From Lachnospiraceae bacterium (GTDB lineage Bacteria > Bacillota > Clostridia > Lachnospirales > Lachnospiraceae): a stretch of DNA of 64,000 bases. Under the pieces are notes generated by a model. That model made no database searches, was not told the DNA's origin, and was given only the letters and a program-made list of their open reading frames with translations. How positions within the stretch are numbered: the stretch's first letter is position 1; every line of letters begins with the position of its first letter. The position numbers were made by a program, and so were the translations under genes. This document shows positions 42,314-51,476 of the stretch, piece after piece. Location of the stretch: NCBI GenBank assembly GCA_023664345.1, contig JAMPFQ010000015.1:32130-96129 (forward strand), given 5' to 3'.

Positions 42314-42520
42314 CTAATTCTCAATATCAATCCTCTTTTTGTGTTGAATATGTATACCTATATGACCGATAGCTAAAAAGCTGCTGTAAAAGTCTGATAA
42401 GTTGCGCTTGCTCCGAAAATAACACACCCACCATGCTTCATACATTATCATTATATTGGGAATAAATAACATCAACAAAAAAAGTAATCCTATATAGGAA
42501 AAGCCTAAATTTCCAAACAT
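42314..42520 (-). CDS. Small membrane protein, probably internally deleted
   Basis: 68 residues starting MFGNLGFSYIGLLFLLMLF, a hydrophobic helix, then WWVCYFRSKRNLSDFYSSF and GHIGIHIQHKK. These three pieces resemble, from memory, the start, middle and end of a longer Clostridia membrane protein, so the gene looks like a derivative with two in-frame deletions. The ribosome site is strong (GGAGG, 8 nt), and it starts 4 nt after the PadR stop, so it is still translated with that gene. The shortened protein may or may not be functional. Confidence 0.5.
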   Translation of the reverse strand: MFGNLGFSYIGLLFLLMLFIPNIMIMYEAWWVCYFRSKRNLSDFYSSFLAIGHIGIHIQHKKRIDIEN

Positions 42521-42524
42521 ACTG

Positions 42525-43064
42525 TTATCCTCCGGCTAAAAGTTTTTTTGCTTTCTTACACCAGGCCAAATACGTCTGATAGGATTGTATCCCAAACTCT
42601 ACCGTAAGCAGATAATATTTGTGGGCAATATCCTCATTCAAGACTTTATTTAAAATTGTTTCTGCATGTAAAAGATATGGCAGCTCTTCATTGATTTTCT
42701 TTTCAAATGCTTCGATATGAATGAGTGCCTGTTCCTCGCCTTTCTCACTTTCAAAAAAAAATTTTAACAATGTCTCGTAACGAAGTTCATCTTTTTCAAC
42801 AGGTAATGAAAGCCAATTTTTCAAATAATCATGTCCACTTTCTGTTATGGTGTAGATCAGTTTGTTCCGTTTGCTGTTTGTATCTTCCCTTTTCGTAGCA
42901 AGACCGCGATTAACTAAATCATTTAAGGCGGGGTATATACTGCCATAGCTTGCGCCCCAAAAATATTTCAGAGTGGTATCCATTCGCTTTTTGATTTCAT
43001 ATCCTGTTAATTCCTCATGGCTTAGTAATCCTAAAATCACACAATCAATCTTTTTTTCATTTGC
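42525..43064 (-). CDS. PadR-family transcription regulator
   Basis: 179 residues. The N-terminal winged helix (about 5-85; CVILGLLSHEELTGYEIKKRM and YGSIYPALNDLVNRGL) is typical of PadR, and the C-terminal helical Vir_act_alpha_C-type dimerisation domain follows. It probably represses its own operon through the palindrome at 43638-43658. ATG 43064 (MANEKK) has AAGGA about 9 nt upstream. Base composition of this stretch is AT-richer than its flanks, suggesting transfer. Confidence 0.88.
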   Translation of the reverse strand, partial: ANEKKIDCVILGLLSHEELTGYEIKKRMDTTLKYFWGASYGSIYPALNDLVNRGLATKREDTNSKRNKLIYTITESGHDYLKNWLSLPVEKDELRYETLLKFFFESEKGEEQALIHIEAFEKKINEELPYLLHAETILNKVLNEDIAHKYYLLTVEFGIQSYQTYLAWCKKAKKLLAGG

Positions 43065-43617
43065 CATTTCTGTCTTCCTTTCTTTCAACCACTCCAAAAG
43101 TCAAAATGTTTTTAGGACAATTCTCCCTTTTATTTGCTCTGATATGTATTCCCGGCAGACGTAAAATTCTACGTAGCTTTATACCTAATATCATAAATGG
43201 AGCCATCCAACAAAGATAATGACAAAATGCCCGTTTCCCAAATAAAATTGAGGGAATAAATATCAAACAAATAATTCCATAATAAATGATATAGCTTTGA
43301 ACGGAAGAAACAGAGATACCATTTTCTGTTTCAAAGAAAAAATCTATGGAGATCATTTCTCCACCCTTGCTTCGGCTTTTTTTCATTGACTGCAAAAGCA
43401 CATTCCTGTAACCCTCCCGCCGGACAAAGATAGGAACAAAATAATCTTCCGAAAGGGATGGCCATCAAAAGCATGAAAACAAAAACTAAAAAACTCCCGT
43501 TGATTATCCCATTCAATCCTGCGTTTATGATTAAAGCTGGGCTGAAATAGTATAGTGTGATAGGAAACAGGAGCAATGAAGTAATAAGCAGTGTTTTCTT
43601 ATCCGTTGCCTTTTCAT
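43057..43617 (-). pseudogene. Decayed NapH-like 4Fe-4S membrane protein
   Basis: Remnants of a quinol-dehydrogenase-type membrane iron-sulfur protein lie in different frames. ATG 43617, with GGAGG 5 nt upstream, starts a frame that is soon lost; the second frame carries TLLITSLLLFPITLYYF and the Cys motif FCSYLCPAGGLQECAF; a third frame carries DFFFETENGISV and FCHYLCWMAPF. The C-terminal ferredoxin cysteines expected in the family are missing: after HIRANKRENCPKN the frame runs into an unrelated tail. At least two frameshifts and a C-terminal loss are needed to explain it. It overlaps the PadR start. Confidence 0.65.
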
Positions 43618-43637
43618 AAATGCCTCCATATCCATAT

Positions 43638-43684
43638 AATATATCAGACTGATATATTATACACCGTGCAAATTTTGATTTCAA
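43638..43684 (-). promoter_or_regulatory. PadR operon promoter with palindromic operator
   Basis: On the minus strand, -35 TTGAAA (43684-43679), 17-bp spacer, -10 TATAAT (43661-43656). A perfect 21-bp palindrome (43638-43658; half-site AATATATCAG) overlaps the -10 and transcription start, the position expected for a repressor site. Confidence 0.75.
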
Positions 43685-43863
43685 CTGGTTTTCAAAACTT
43701 TTACCATCTTTCATTTTATCGAAAATTGGTATGCGACAAATATGATCTGTTTTTATTGAGGTAAAGGGGACGGAACTGGGACAAAAATTAATACAATGCT
43801 TTTCATGCGGATTGATTTTTGTTATCATAAGGGTAAAGTGCCGGGAAAGGGAGTGAACGGAAA

Positions 43864-44153
43864 ATGACAGAACTGGAAAAACTGGATGCGGGCCTGGAGT
43901 ACGATTTTTGGGACAGTGAGGTAAATGTGCGGAAGCCGCGGGCGATCCACATGTGTGAAAAGCTGAACGCCATGCCCCAGGATGATGAAGCGGCAATGTG
44001 ACAATACTGCCGGGAGTGACCATTGGAAACAATGTGATCATCGCGGCTGGCGCGGTTGTGACAAAGGACGTACCGGATAACTGTATTGCAGGCGGCGTTC
44101 CTGCGGTAAAGATCAGGGATCTGAAGGATGACACAAAAGAGGAATGCCCATAA
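43864..44153 (+). pseudogene. Sugar O-acetyltransferase remnant (maltose acetyltransferase type)
   Basis: The first 45 codons read MTELEKLDAGLEYDFWDSEV up to an early TGA, matching the N-terminus of Maa-type acetyltransferases. Immediately after, in another frame, come the last roughly 50 residues with the hexapeptide-repeat end: [18 protein letters not shown] and [14 protein letters not shown]. The middle (about 90-100 residues with the catalytic His) is gone. A single large internal deletion explains this. The 3' end touches the first possible start of the UvrA-like gene. Confidence 0.75.
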
Positions 44154-44194
44154 AACGGGAGATTCCATGTAAGACAGAACAGGAGCACAGCAAA

Positions 44195-46735
44195 TTGGAA
44201 AACGAAAACAAGACCCCCGCCCACATCAAAGTGCGCGGGGCAAGGGTACATAATCTGAAAAATATTGACGTGGATATCCCCCTGAACAAGATCGTGGGGA
44301 TCGCAGGCGTGTCCGGTTCCGGGAAATCTTCCCTGGCGCTGGGAATCCTGTACGCGGAGGGCTCCAGGCGGTATCTGGAAGCCCTTTCCACCTATACAAG
44401 GAGACGCATGACACAGGCGGAGAAAGCCCAGGTGGATGAGGTGAAATATGTTCCCGCCGCCCTGGCGCTCAGGCAGCGTCCCGGGGTGCCCGGCATCCGC
44501 AGCACTTTCGGCACGGGAACGGAACTTTTGAACAGCCTGCGGCTGATGTATTCCCGGCTTGCAAAGCACCGCTGTCCCAACGGGCATTATGTGAACCCCT
44601 CCCTGAATGTGGCGGCGGAGCAGGAACTGGTGTGTCCGGAGTGCGGCCAGCGTTTCTTCGCGCCGGGAGCGGAAGAACTGGCATTTAACAGTCAGGGCGC
44701 GTGCAGGCGCTGTGACGGAACGGGGATCGTCCGTACCGTGGATGAATCCACCCTTGTGCCGGACGAGTCCCTCTCCATCGATGAGGGCGCGGTGGCGCCC
44801 TGGCAGACGCTGATGTGGTCCCTTATGAAAGACATTGCCCGGGAAATGGGAGTGCGGACGGACGTGCCGTTTCGTGAACTGACGGAACAGGAGCGGGATA
44901 TTGTATTCCACGGCCCTGCGGTAAAGAAAAACATCATCTACCAGAACAAGACCAGCGGTGCGGCGGGAGATATGGATTTCACCTATTTCAACGCCACCTA
45001 TACCGTGGAGAACGCGCTGTCAAAGGTGAAAGACGAGAAAGGGATGAAGCGGGTGGAGAAGTTCTTAAGGCAGGGCATCTGCCCGGACTGCGGCGGGACA
45101 AGGCTTTCCGAGGCCGCCCGCGCTCCCAGGCTCCGGGGAATCTCGCTGGCGGAAGCCTGCCAGATGACGCTCTCCGAGTTGTCGGAGTGGGTTGCGGGTG
45201 TGCCCGGTTCTTTGCCGGAAGAGATGCGGCCCATGGCGAAAAGTATCTGCGAATCCTTTCAGGGCGCGGCGAAACGGCTGACGGATCTGGGGCTTTCCTA
45301 CCTGACCCTGGACAGGGCGGCGTCCACGCTTTCCACAGGGGAACGTCAGAGGATGCAGCTGGCAAGAGCGGTGAGGAACCGCACTACCGGGGTGCTGTAT
45401 GTGCTGGACGAGCCATCCATCGGCCTGCATCCTTCCAACATGGAGGGATTGAAAGGGGTCATGCATGACCTGCTGCGGGACGGCAATACGGTGATCCTGG
45501 TGGATCATGACACCCATGTGCTCTCCGAGGCGGACTGGCTCATAGAAATGGGGGCGGAGGCCGGCGCGGGGGGAGGCACGGTGATCGCCCAGGGAAGTCT
45601 TGAGGAGGTGGAGAACAACCCGGATTCCCGGATCGGCGGATTCCTCACGGGAAAAAGGGTGATCGATATGGGAAACCACATCCCCCCGGAGCGGGTATTT
45701 GAGTTAGGGACGATTCACCTGTCCACTTCCGGGATCCATACCGTAAAGCCGCTGGAGGTGGATTTCCCCCAAGGGCGGCTGATCGCCGTGACGGGGGTAT
45801 CCGGTTCCGGGAAGACCACCATGATCCTGGAAAGCCTGATTCCTGCGCTGGACGCTCATATCAAGGGGGAGAAGCTGCCGGAACATGTGCGTTCCGTGAC
45901 GGCGGAGGGCATCCGTCAGGTGAAGCTGATCGACGCCACGCCCATCGGGGTGAATATCCGGTCCACGGTGGCGACTTACGCGGATGTGCATGACGAACTG
46001 CGCAAGATCTATGCCAGGACGCCGGATGCAAAAGAAAGAGGCTATAAAGCCGGGGACTTTTCCTATAATACGGGCAAGCTGCGCTGCCCGGTCTGTGACG
46101 GCACAGGTTCTGTCAGCCTGGATGTACAGTTTTTGCCGGATGTGGAGATTCCCTGTCCTGACTGCAATGGTTCCAGGTATGCGAAAGCGGCCAGTCTGAT
46201 TCGGCGCGTCTCAAAAAAGAAAAAGGGGGCGTACACCCTTCCGGAACTGATGGATATGAGTGTGGATGAGGCGCTGGAGGCCTGCGGGGATATCCCTAAT
46301 GTGGAGCGGAAGCTTCGGGTGCTCCATGACCTTGGGCTTGGCTATCTGACGCTGGGGGAGGAGACCCCCAGCCTGTCCGGCGGCGAGGCCCAGAGGCTGA
46401 AACTGGCAAGCGAGATGGGAAAAGGGCAGTCGGATTCCGTGTTTGTCTTTGACGAGCCCACCATCGGCCTTCATCCCCTGGATGTGGAGACGCTTTTGCA
46501 GGTATTCCGTCGGCTGATCGAAAACGGGGCTACCGTTATCGTGATCGAACACGACATGGATGTGATCCGCAATGCCCATTATGTCATCGATATGGGACCG
46601 GGAGGCGGCGTCCACGGCGGGGAGATCATCGCAGTGGGGACGCCTTGGGAAATCTGTGATAACGGGGACAGCATCACCGGGAAATTTTTAAAGCGGTATG
46701 TGGGGAATGGTCAGCCGTTTTCTAATGGGCAATGA
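44195..46735 (+). CDS. UvrA-like ABC ATPase (UvrA paralogue)
   Basis: 846 residues from TTG 44195, or 863 from ATG 44144. Two ABC ATPase halves are seen: Walker A GVSGSGKSSL (about 38) with signature STGERQRMQLA (about 378), and GVSGSGKTTM (about 534) with LSGGEAQRLKLA (about 727). Zinc-finger cysteines include CPECGQRF, CRRCDGTG, CPVCDGTG and CPDCNGSR. It is shorter than the roughly 940 residues of housekeeping UvrA, so it is probably a second UvrA involved in DNA damage tolerance or antibiotic self-protection. TTG 44195 has AGGAG 9 nt upstream, whereas ATG 44144 directly abuts its only purine-rich stretch. It converges on the GH5 gene with a 14-bp overlap. Confidence 0.88.
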   Translation: MENENKTPAHIKVRGARVHNLKNIDVDIPLNKIVGIAGVSGSGKSSLALGILYAEGSRRYLEALSTYTRRRMTQAEKAQVDEVKYVPAALALRQRPGVPGIRSTFGTGTELLNSLRLMYSRLAKHRCPNGHYVNPSLNVAAEQELVCPECGQRFFAPGAEELAFNSQGACRRCDGTGIVRTVDESTLVPDESLSIDEGAVAPWQTLMWSLMKDIAREMGVRTDVPFRELTEQERDIVFHGPAVKKNIIYQNKTSGAAGDMDFTYFNATYTVENALSKVKDEKGMKRVEKFLRQGICPDCGGTRLSEAARAPRLRGISLAEACQMTLSELSEWVAGVPGSLPEEMRPMAKSICESFQGAAKRLTDLGLSYLTLDRAASTLSTGERQRMQLARAVRNRTTGVLYVLDEPSIGLHPSNMEGLKGVMHDLLRDGNTVILVDHDTHVLSEADWLIEMGAEAGAGGGTVIAQGSLEEVENNPDSRIGGFLTGKRVIDMGNHIPPERVFELGTIHLSTSGIHTVKPLEVDFPQGRLIAVTGVSGSGKTTMILESLIPALDAHIKGEKLPEHVRSVTAEGIRQVKLIDATPIGVNIRSTVATYADVHDELRKIYARTPDAKERGYKAGDFSYNTGKLRCPVCDGTGSVSLDVQFLPDVEIPCPDCNGSRYAKAASLIRRVSKKKKGAYTLPELMDMSVDEALEACGDIPNVERKLRVLHDLGLGYLTLGEETPSLSGGEAQRLKLASEMGKGQSDSVFVFDEPTIGLHPLDVETLLQVFRRLIENGATVIVIEHDMDVIRNAHYVIDMGPGGGVHGGEIIAVGTPWEICDNGDSITGKFLKRYVGNGQPFSNGQ

Positions 46736-47978
46736 ACTGCTCCCTGATCCAGCGGCCTGATTCGCTCAGGTCGCTTTCCGTCCAGTCGGAAGTCTTTTCA
46801 CAGCCGGGATCCAGGACGCAGCAGGTCTCTGCTTTGTTGGCAAGGCTCCAGCAGAAGAAGCTGATATTGTATTTGTCCAGCAGTTCTATCCACTTTTCCG
46901 CCTGATTGAAATTATTTCCGCCGTTCCCGGAGGCGTCGCACATGCCAAATTCACTGACGAATACAGGCAGCCCGCCGTTTACGCAGGTCTCCAGACGGCT
47001 GCGCAGGTCGTCTGTGTGAGTGGCCGCATAGAAATGCAGCGTGTACATCACGTTGTCAAAGGGGAGCGGGGAAGCCGCCGCCTGGTCGATATCCTGGCTC
47101 CAGGTGGGAGAACCCACCAGGATAACGGCGTCCCCGTCATTTTCACGGATCACGGGGATGACCTCGTTGGCGTAGGACTTTACACTGTCCCAGGTGGCGT
47201 ATCCGTTGGGCTCATTGCAGATCTCGTAGAGGATGTTGGTGTGGTCGCCGTAGAGAGAGGAGATTTCCCGGAAGAACGCGATCGCATCCTCTTTGTGTAC
47301 ATTGGGATCCCGGTCGTTCAAGACATGCCAGTCCACGATCACATACATCCCCAGGTCCGTGGCGTAGTCGATGCCGTTCTTTACCAGATTCTTTAATTCC
47401 TCCTGATCGCCGCCGCTGCTGTAACCGTTGTATTCGTCGGAGTACAGGGCCAGGCGGACGCAGTTGGTATTCCAGTCGTCCCGCAGGGTGCGGAAAGAGT
47501 CATAGTTCACATACTGGGGAAACCAGGCTATGCCGTGGGTGGACATCCCGTAAAGCTGGATGGGATCGCCGTTCTGATCCGTCAGATCGGCGCCGTTTAC
47601 GGACAGGGCTCCGTGGAGAGCCGCAAAAGAGTCTGCGGAATCGGACGGCTGCCCGGCGGAGGGTGTGCCTGGGAACGCGTCAGCGGAAGCCTGCCCGGCG
47701 GAGGGTGTGCCGGAAGACACGGCAGCAGATGCCTGATGCTCAGAGGAGGCAGCGCTGACGGAGGGATCCGAAACAGGTGCAGCCTGCGATGCGGCGGATC
47801 CTCCGAAAGCGGATATGTCGGAGGCGTTCTCCGCAGTTTTGGAAGCTGCCAGCGTTTCTGCGTCCGAAGAAGCATGACTCTGTTCCTCCGGTGTTTCCAA
47901 GTGCCCGCACCCGGCCAGCATAAAAGACGCAATGGCCAGCGCCATGATGGACCATTTTCTTTTCTGTGATATTTCCAT
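46722..47978 (-). CDS. Secreted GH5 endoglucanase-like lipoprotein
   Basis: 418 residues. The signal peptide ends in the lipobox MLAGC (Cys about 24). A Ser/Ala/Pro-rich linker (about 30-120) contains GTPSAGQ twice. The GH5 barrel follows (about 125-415) with acid/base Glu in ICNEPNG (about 253) and nucleophile Glu in VSEFG (about 341), plus STHGIAWFP and VDWHVL. It cleaves beta-glucan or related polysaccharide at the cell surface. It is the only clearly surface-exposed glycosidase in the window, and it overlaps the end of the UvrA-like gene. Confidence 0.92.
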   Translation of the reverse strand: MEISQKRKWSIMALAIASFMLAGCGHLETPEEQSHASSDAETLAASKTAENASDISAFGGSAASQAAPVSDPSVSAASSEHQASAAVSSGTPSAGQASADAFPGTPSAGQPSDSADSFAALHGALSVNGADLTDQNGDPIQLYGMSTHGIAWFPQYVNYDSFRTLRDDWNTNCVRLALYSDEYNGYSSGGDQEELKNLVKNGIDYATDLGMYVIVDWHVLNDRDPNVHKEDAIAFFREISSLYGDHTNILYEICNEPNGYATWDSVKSYANEVIPVIRENDGDAVILVGSPTWSQDIDQAAASPLPFDNVMYTLHFYAATHTDDLRSRLETCVNGGLPVFVSEFGMCDASGNGGNNFNQAEKWIELLDKYNISFFCWSLANKAETCCVLDPGCEKTSDWTESDLSESGRWIREQFIAH

Positions 47979-48183
47979 ATATTTTCTCCTGAAACGTGTT
48001 TGAAAGGTTGACTGGAAACTGCTACGAGATTATTATAATATAAAAGTTGTTCAGAGCCAAGCGGATCTGGTCGGAAATGTGTGCTGAATGCTTACACCCA
48101 GGCACACACGCGGTGTTTTCGATATCAGCACGGAACAGCTTTTGAGATGGATATATGATGATCAAGGAGCAGGGGAGGATGCT

Positions 48184-48435
48184 ATGAACGAAAACAGGGA
48201 TCCGAAAAAGTCCAACGATATGGATGAAGCCATGATGGAAGACATTCTGAGACATCTGGACAGCGAACTGGAAAAGGGCGCCATGCGGATGAGCGTGATC
48301 ATGGATGAGAATACAAAGGGGAAAGAAGTGTCCCATAAATGCTGCAACAGCTATGGCAGGCCCGCAAACGAGACGGTGGGGCTTCTGGACATGTATACAG
48401 ACAGGAACGCGGGAGAGCCGGACAGACAGGGATGA
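48184..48435 (+). CDS. Unknown 83-residue acidic protein
   Basis: Starts MNENRDPKKSNDMDEAMMED with GGAGG about 6 nt upstream. It is Asp/Glu/Met-rich, with one CC pair (HKCCNSYGRP) and no membrane segment. No family recognised. It lies alone between the divergent GH5 gene and the PBP-GGDEF gene, with about 170 nt to the latter. Confidence 0.6.
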   Translation: MNENRDPKKSNDMDEAMMEDILRHLDSELEKGAMRMSVIMDENTKGKEVSHKCCNSYGRPANETVGLLDMYTDRNAGEPDRQG

Positions 48436-48607
48436 AGCCGCATTCTTTCAGAAAACCGGGGCGGAACCGCAACAACCGCTGTATGCGACATTGAAATACA
48501 TAGTGAAATCATGCTTTACATATGCTATACTTATCTTGATATACTAAGGTCTTTTTCATCACGGAAGCAGTATATGCTGCATACATTACCGGAGGAGTAC
48601 ATCGCAA

Positions 48608-50500
48608 ATGGGAGACACGAAGAACATAGCGCTAATCATAAATGCGTCCAATTTTGAACGTCAGAAGGTTATTGTCAAAGCGGCTCACCGAACCTTGCAG
48701 GAAAGGGGCGGTTATACGCTGTATGTGTTCAGCAATTACGGAGCCTTTTATGACGATACATGGCATGAGCACGGCGAGGGAGCCATTTATGATCTGCTGA
48801 ATCATATGAGATTTGACGGCTGCATCATGGAGGGGAATCTGGGAAGCAGACAGTTTGCGGATCGGATCGCCGAGAAGATCAGGAGGCAGGGAACGCCCCT
48901 TGTGACCATCAATATCCAGGCGGGTGATGCTCCTTTCCTGACCATTGATGCCTATAAGGCGGGCTATGAACTGATGGAGCATCTGACGGAAAAGCATGGT
49001 TGCACGCGGATCAATCTGGTCCAGCAGGACAGCGGCGACGTGATCTCCACGCAGATGGAAAAGGCGTATCGGGAAGTACTTGCCAAAAAGGGTATCCCAT
49101 ATGATGAGAGAAGAGTGATGGCCAGGCAGGTGTCCGTACAGAACGGGCGCAGCCTGTATGAAGAATTTCAGAAAATGGGGATCGGGGATGCGGAGGCGGT
49201 GATCTGTGTCCATGACGTGATGGCTATCGGGCTTTGTCTGGAACTGGAGGACAGGGGGTTCAGGGTGCCGGGGGATATGCTGCTGTGCACGCTGAACTAC
49301 AGTACCAACAGCATTGTGTTCCGTCCCATGCTCACCGGCGCGGACAGAATGGATGAAGAGGCGGCAAAGTCGGCCTGTGACCTGCTGGAAGATATGATGG
49401 CGGGCAAAATGGTAAACAGGGAAAATTTTTATGAGTGTAAGATGCATTACGGAACCAGCTGCGGCTGTGACAGTCACGAGGAGACGGTCTATGGCAAGCG
49501 GTATCAGGAACTGATCCTTGCCAAGGTGGAGGCGGCTACTCAGGTCAGCGGGATGATGCAGTATAATAACGCGCTGGAAAAAGTGGATTCCCTGGACCAG
49601 CTGGCGGATAACCTTAAGAATATGCTGGAGGGGATCAGCTGCTCGGATTTCTTTTGTTGCCTGAACCAAAGTGATTTGAAATATATCGTCAACGAAGAGA
49701 GCGAGAGGAAAACGGAGCAGGGCAGGATATATGACAGGACCATGGTTGCTGTCACGGGAGTGTCCAAAAGGACGGGACAGTTGAAAAACGTGGCGTTTCC
49801 GGTGGAGAAGCTTTTCCCCGCAGAGACCAGGGAAGGAGATGTTCTGATCTTCCTGCCTGTCCATTATAAGGAACAGGACTTCGGGTACATGGTGTTCCTG
49901 AACGAGTATTTTCCCATAGAGATCTACAATTACCGCATCTGTCATGAGAGCATAGGCAGCAGTATTGAAAACCTGCGCCGCCAGATGATTCTGCAGAGCA
50001 GCATACAGACGCTGGATGAACTTCACATGAAAGACCAGATGACAGGGCTGTATAACAGGTTCGGCCTGCAGCGGTTTCGGGATGATTATACGGCAGGAAA
50101 CGAGTTCACGGTGGCGATTATGGATATGGACGGACTGAAAAGGGTCAATGATGAATTTGGCCATCTGGCGGGCAATCATGCGCTGTGCATCATTGCGAAA
50201 GTGCTCCAGGAAGCAAAGGATGAGGATGAACTGCTGGTGCGCTACGGCGGCGATGAATTCCTGATGCTTTCCCGCAATACGCAGTTGGAACACTGGCAGG
50301 GCCTTCGGGAGCGGATCGACAGGATACTGGCGGATAAGGTGAACAGAAGGCAGATCCGCTATCAGCTGGGCGTGAGCATCGGTTATGCCATAAGTACGAA
50401 AGAGCACCCTCTGCCGGTTGAGCAATGTTGTGAACTGGCAGACCAGGCCATGTATCAGGACAAGAGCAGCCGGAAACGCCTGCGGGCGGAGGGGATGTAA
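48608..50500 (+). CDS. Periplasmic-binding-like sensor fused to GGDEF cyclase
   Basis: 630 residues. The N-terminal LacI/GalR-type ligand-binding domain (about 1-290; GYTLYVFSNYGAF, VICVHDVMAIGLCLELEDRG) has no helix-turn-helix and no signal peptide, so it senses a cytoplasmic ligand. A GAF-like middle (about 330-470) precedes a GGDEF domain (about 475-625) with an intact GGDEF signature in RYGGDEFLML (about 544) and DQMTGLYNRFG. It probably makes c-di-GMP in response to a sugar. The epimerase gene starts at the base after its stop, so the two are cotranscribed. Confidence 0.9.
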   Translation: MGDTKNIALIINASNFERQKVIVKAAHRTLQERGGYTLYVFSNYGAFYDDTWHEHGEGAIYDLLNHMRFDGCIMEGNLGSRQFADRIAEKIRRQGTPLVTINIQAGDAPFLTIDAYKAGYELMEHLTEKHGCTRINLVQQDSGDVISTQMEKAYREVLAKKGIPYDERRVMARQVSVQNGRSLYEEFQKMGIGDAEAVICVHDVMAIGLCLELEDRGFRVPGDMLLCTLNYSTNSIVFRPMLTGADRMDEEAAKSACDLLEDMMAGKMVNRENFYECKMHYGTSCGCDSHEETVYGKRYQELILAKVEAATQVSGMMQYNNALEKVDSLDQLADNLKNMLEGISCSDFFCCLNQSDLKYIVNEESERKTEQGRIYDRTMVAVTGVSKRTGQLKNVAFPVEKLFPAETREGDVLIFLPVHYKEQDFGYMVFLNEYFPIEIYNYRICHESIGSSIENLRRQMILQSSIQTLDELHMKDQMTGLYNRFGLQRFRDDYTAGNEFTVAIMDMDGLKRVNDEFGHLAGNHALCIIAKVLQEAKDEDELLVRYGGDEFLMLSRNTQLEHWQGLRERIDRILADKVNRRQIRYQLGVSIGYAISTKEHPLPVEQCCELADQAMYQDKSSRKRLRAEGM

Positions 50501-51400
50501 ATGAAATTATTGGTGATAGGCGGCAGTTATTTCTTTGGCAGGGTGTTCGTCACGCTGACGGCCAAAGTACATGATATCACGGTGGTCAACCGGGGCACTT
50601 ATTCCCTGGAAGAAATGGGGGTAAAGCAGATCAGGGGAGACCGTCATGATCCCGCACTCTGGCAGGGCCTTAGGGGAGATTATGATGCGGTGGTGGATTT
50701 CTGCGCCTATGACAGGGGTGACATCAGTTTGTTTTTCGAGAACTTCAGAGGACATATCAGACAGTACATCCTGATCAGTACAGTGGATGTTTACCAACGG
50801 ACGGGAGGGGTCAAGGGAGAAGACTCCCCCTTTGAGAACAGGATATTTCCCGGGGAGGCAGGAGCGTATATTGCCGGTAAAGTGGCGCTGGAACAGGAAC
50901 TTCCGGAGGTCTGCACGGACAGGGGTGTCCAATATTCGGTACTCAGACCGGCGGTTCTGTACGGCCCCTATGATTATGCTCCCAGGGAGTCTGAATATAT
51001 TCGCTTTATGGTGCAGCAGGGGCTCCTGCCCCATATTACGGACACAACAGGCCGTTTCCAGCTTGTCTATGTGAAAGATGCGGCGGAAGCGGTGCAGAGA
51101 TGCCTGCTGAATGAAAGAACTTATGGTCAGGCCTATAATCTGTGCCAGGATGAGATCATGGATTATGACCGTTTTTATCACTATCTGTCCGGGGCGGCGG
51201 ATGTGGAGGTCAGGGAGGTTCCCTTGACCTGTGCCCAGGCTCTGGAGCAAGGAGTTCCTCTGCCCTTTCCGCTGACGGAGGAGGAGACGCTCCTGGTCTC
51301 CAATGAAAAGAGCAGGGCGGAACTGGGGCTTGTCTATACGGATCCGGGAGAGGGCATGGCGAAGACTTACAGGGCGTTTAAGGGCGTGTATGGCAGCTGA
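50501..51400 (+). CDS. NAD-dependent epimerase/dehydratase
   Basis: 299 residues, extended short-chain dehydrogenase. The dinucleotide-binding loop is VIGGSYFFGR (about 5). ISTVDVYQ, AYIAGKVALEQ and RPAVLYGPYDYAP follow. The usual Tyr of YxxxK is in AYIAGK (about 128), so the catalytic pair is kept. Substrate is probably a nucleotide-sugar or similar, not defined. The ATG directly abuts the TAA of the GGDEF gene, so translation is coupled. Confidence 0.85.
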   Translation: MKLLVIGGSYFFGRVFVTLTAKVHDITVVNRGTYSLEEMGVKQIRGDRHDPALWQGLRGDYDAVVDFCAYDRGDISLFFENFRGHIRQYILISTVDVYQRTGGVKGEDSPFENRIFPGEAGAYIAGKVALEQELPEVCTDRGVQYSVLRPAVLYGPYDYAPRESEYIRFMVQQGLLPHITDTTGRFQLVYVKDAAEAVQRCLLNERTYGQAYNLCQDEIMDYDRFYHYLSGAADVEVREVPLTCAQALEQGVPLPFPLTEEETLLVSNEKSRAELGLVYTDPGEGMAKTYRAFKGVYGS

Positions 51401-51476
51401 GACGAGGCTGCGGACGCCGTGCATCCCGAAGTTCCTGCTGATCAAATGCCGCTTGCGCGGCGGAATGAGAGGAAAT

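Noticed and set aside
43331-44911. 526-codon minus-strand open frame
   Set aside because: Most of it is antisense to the UvrA-like gene and the acetyltransferase remnant; only its last part (NapH-like) is meaningful and is listed as a pseudogene.
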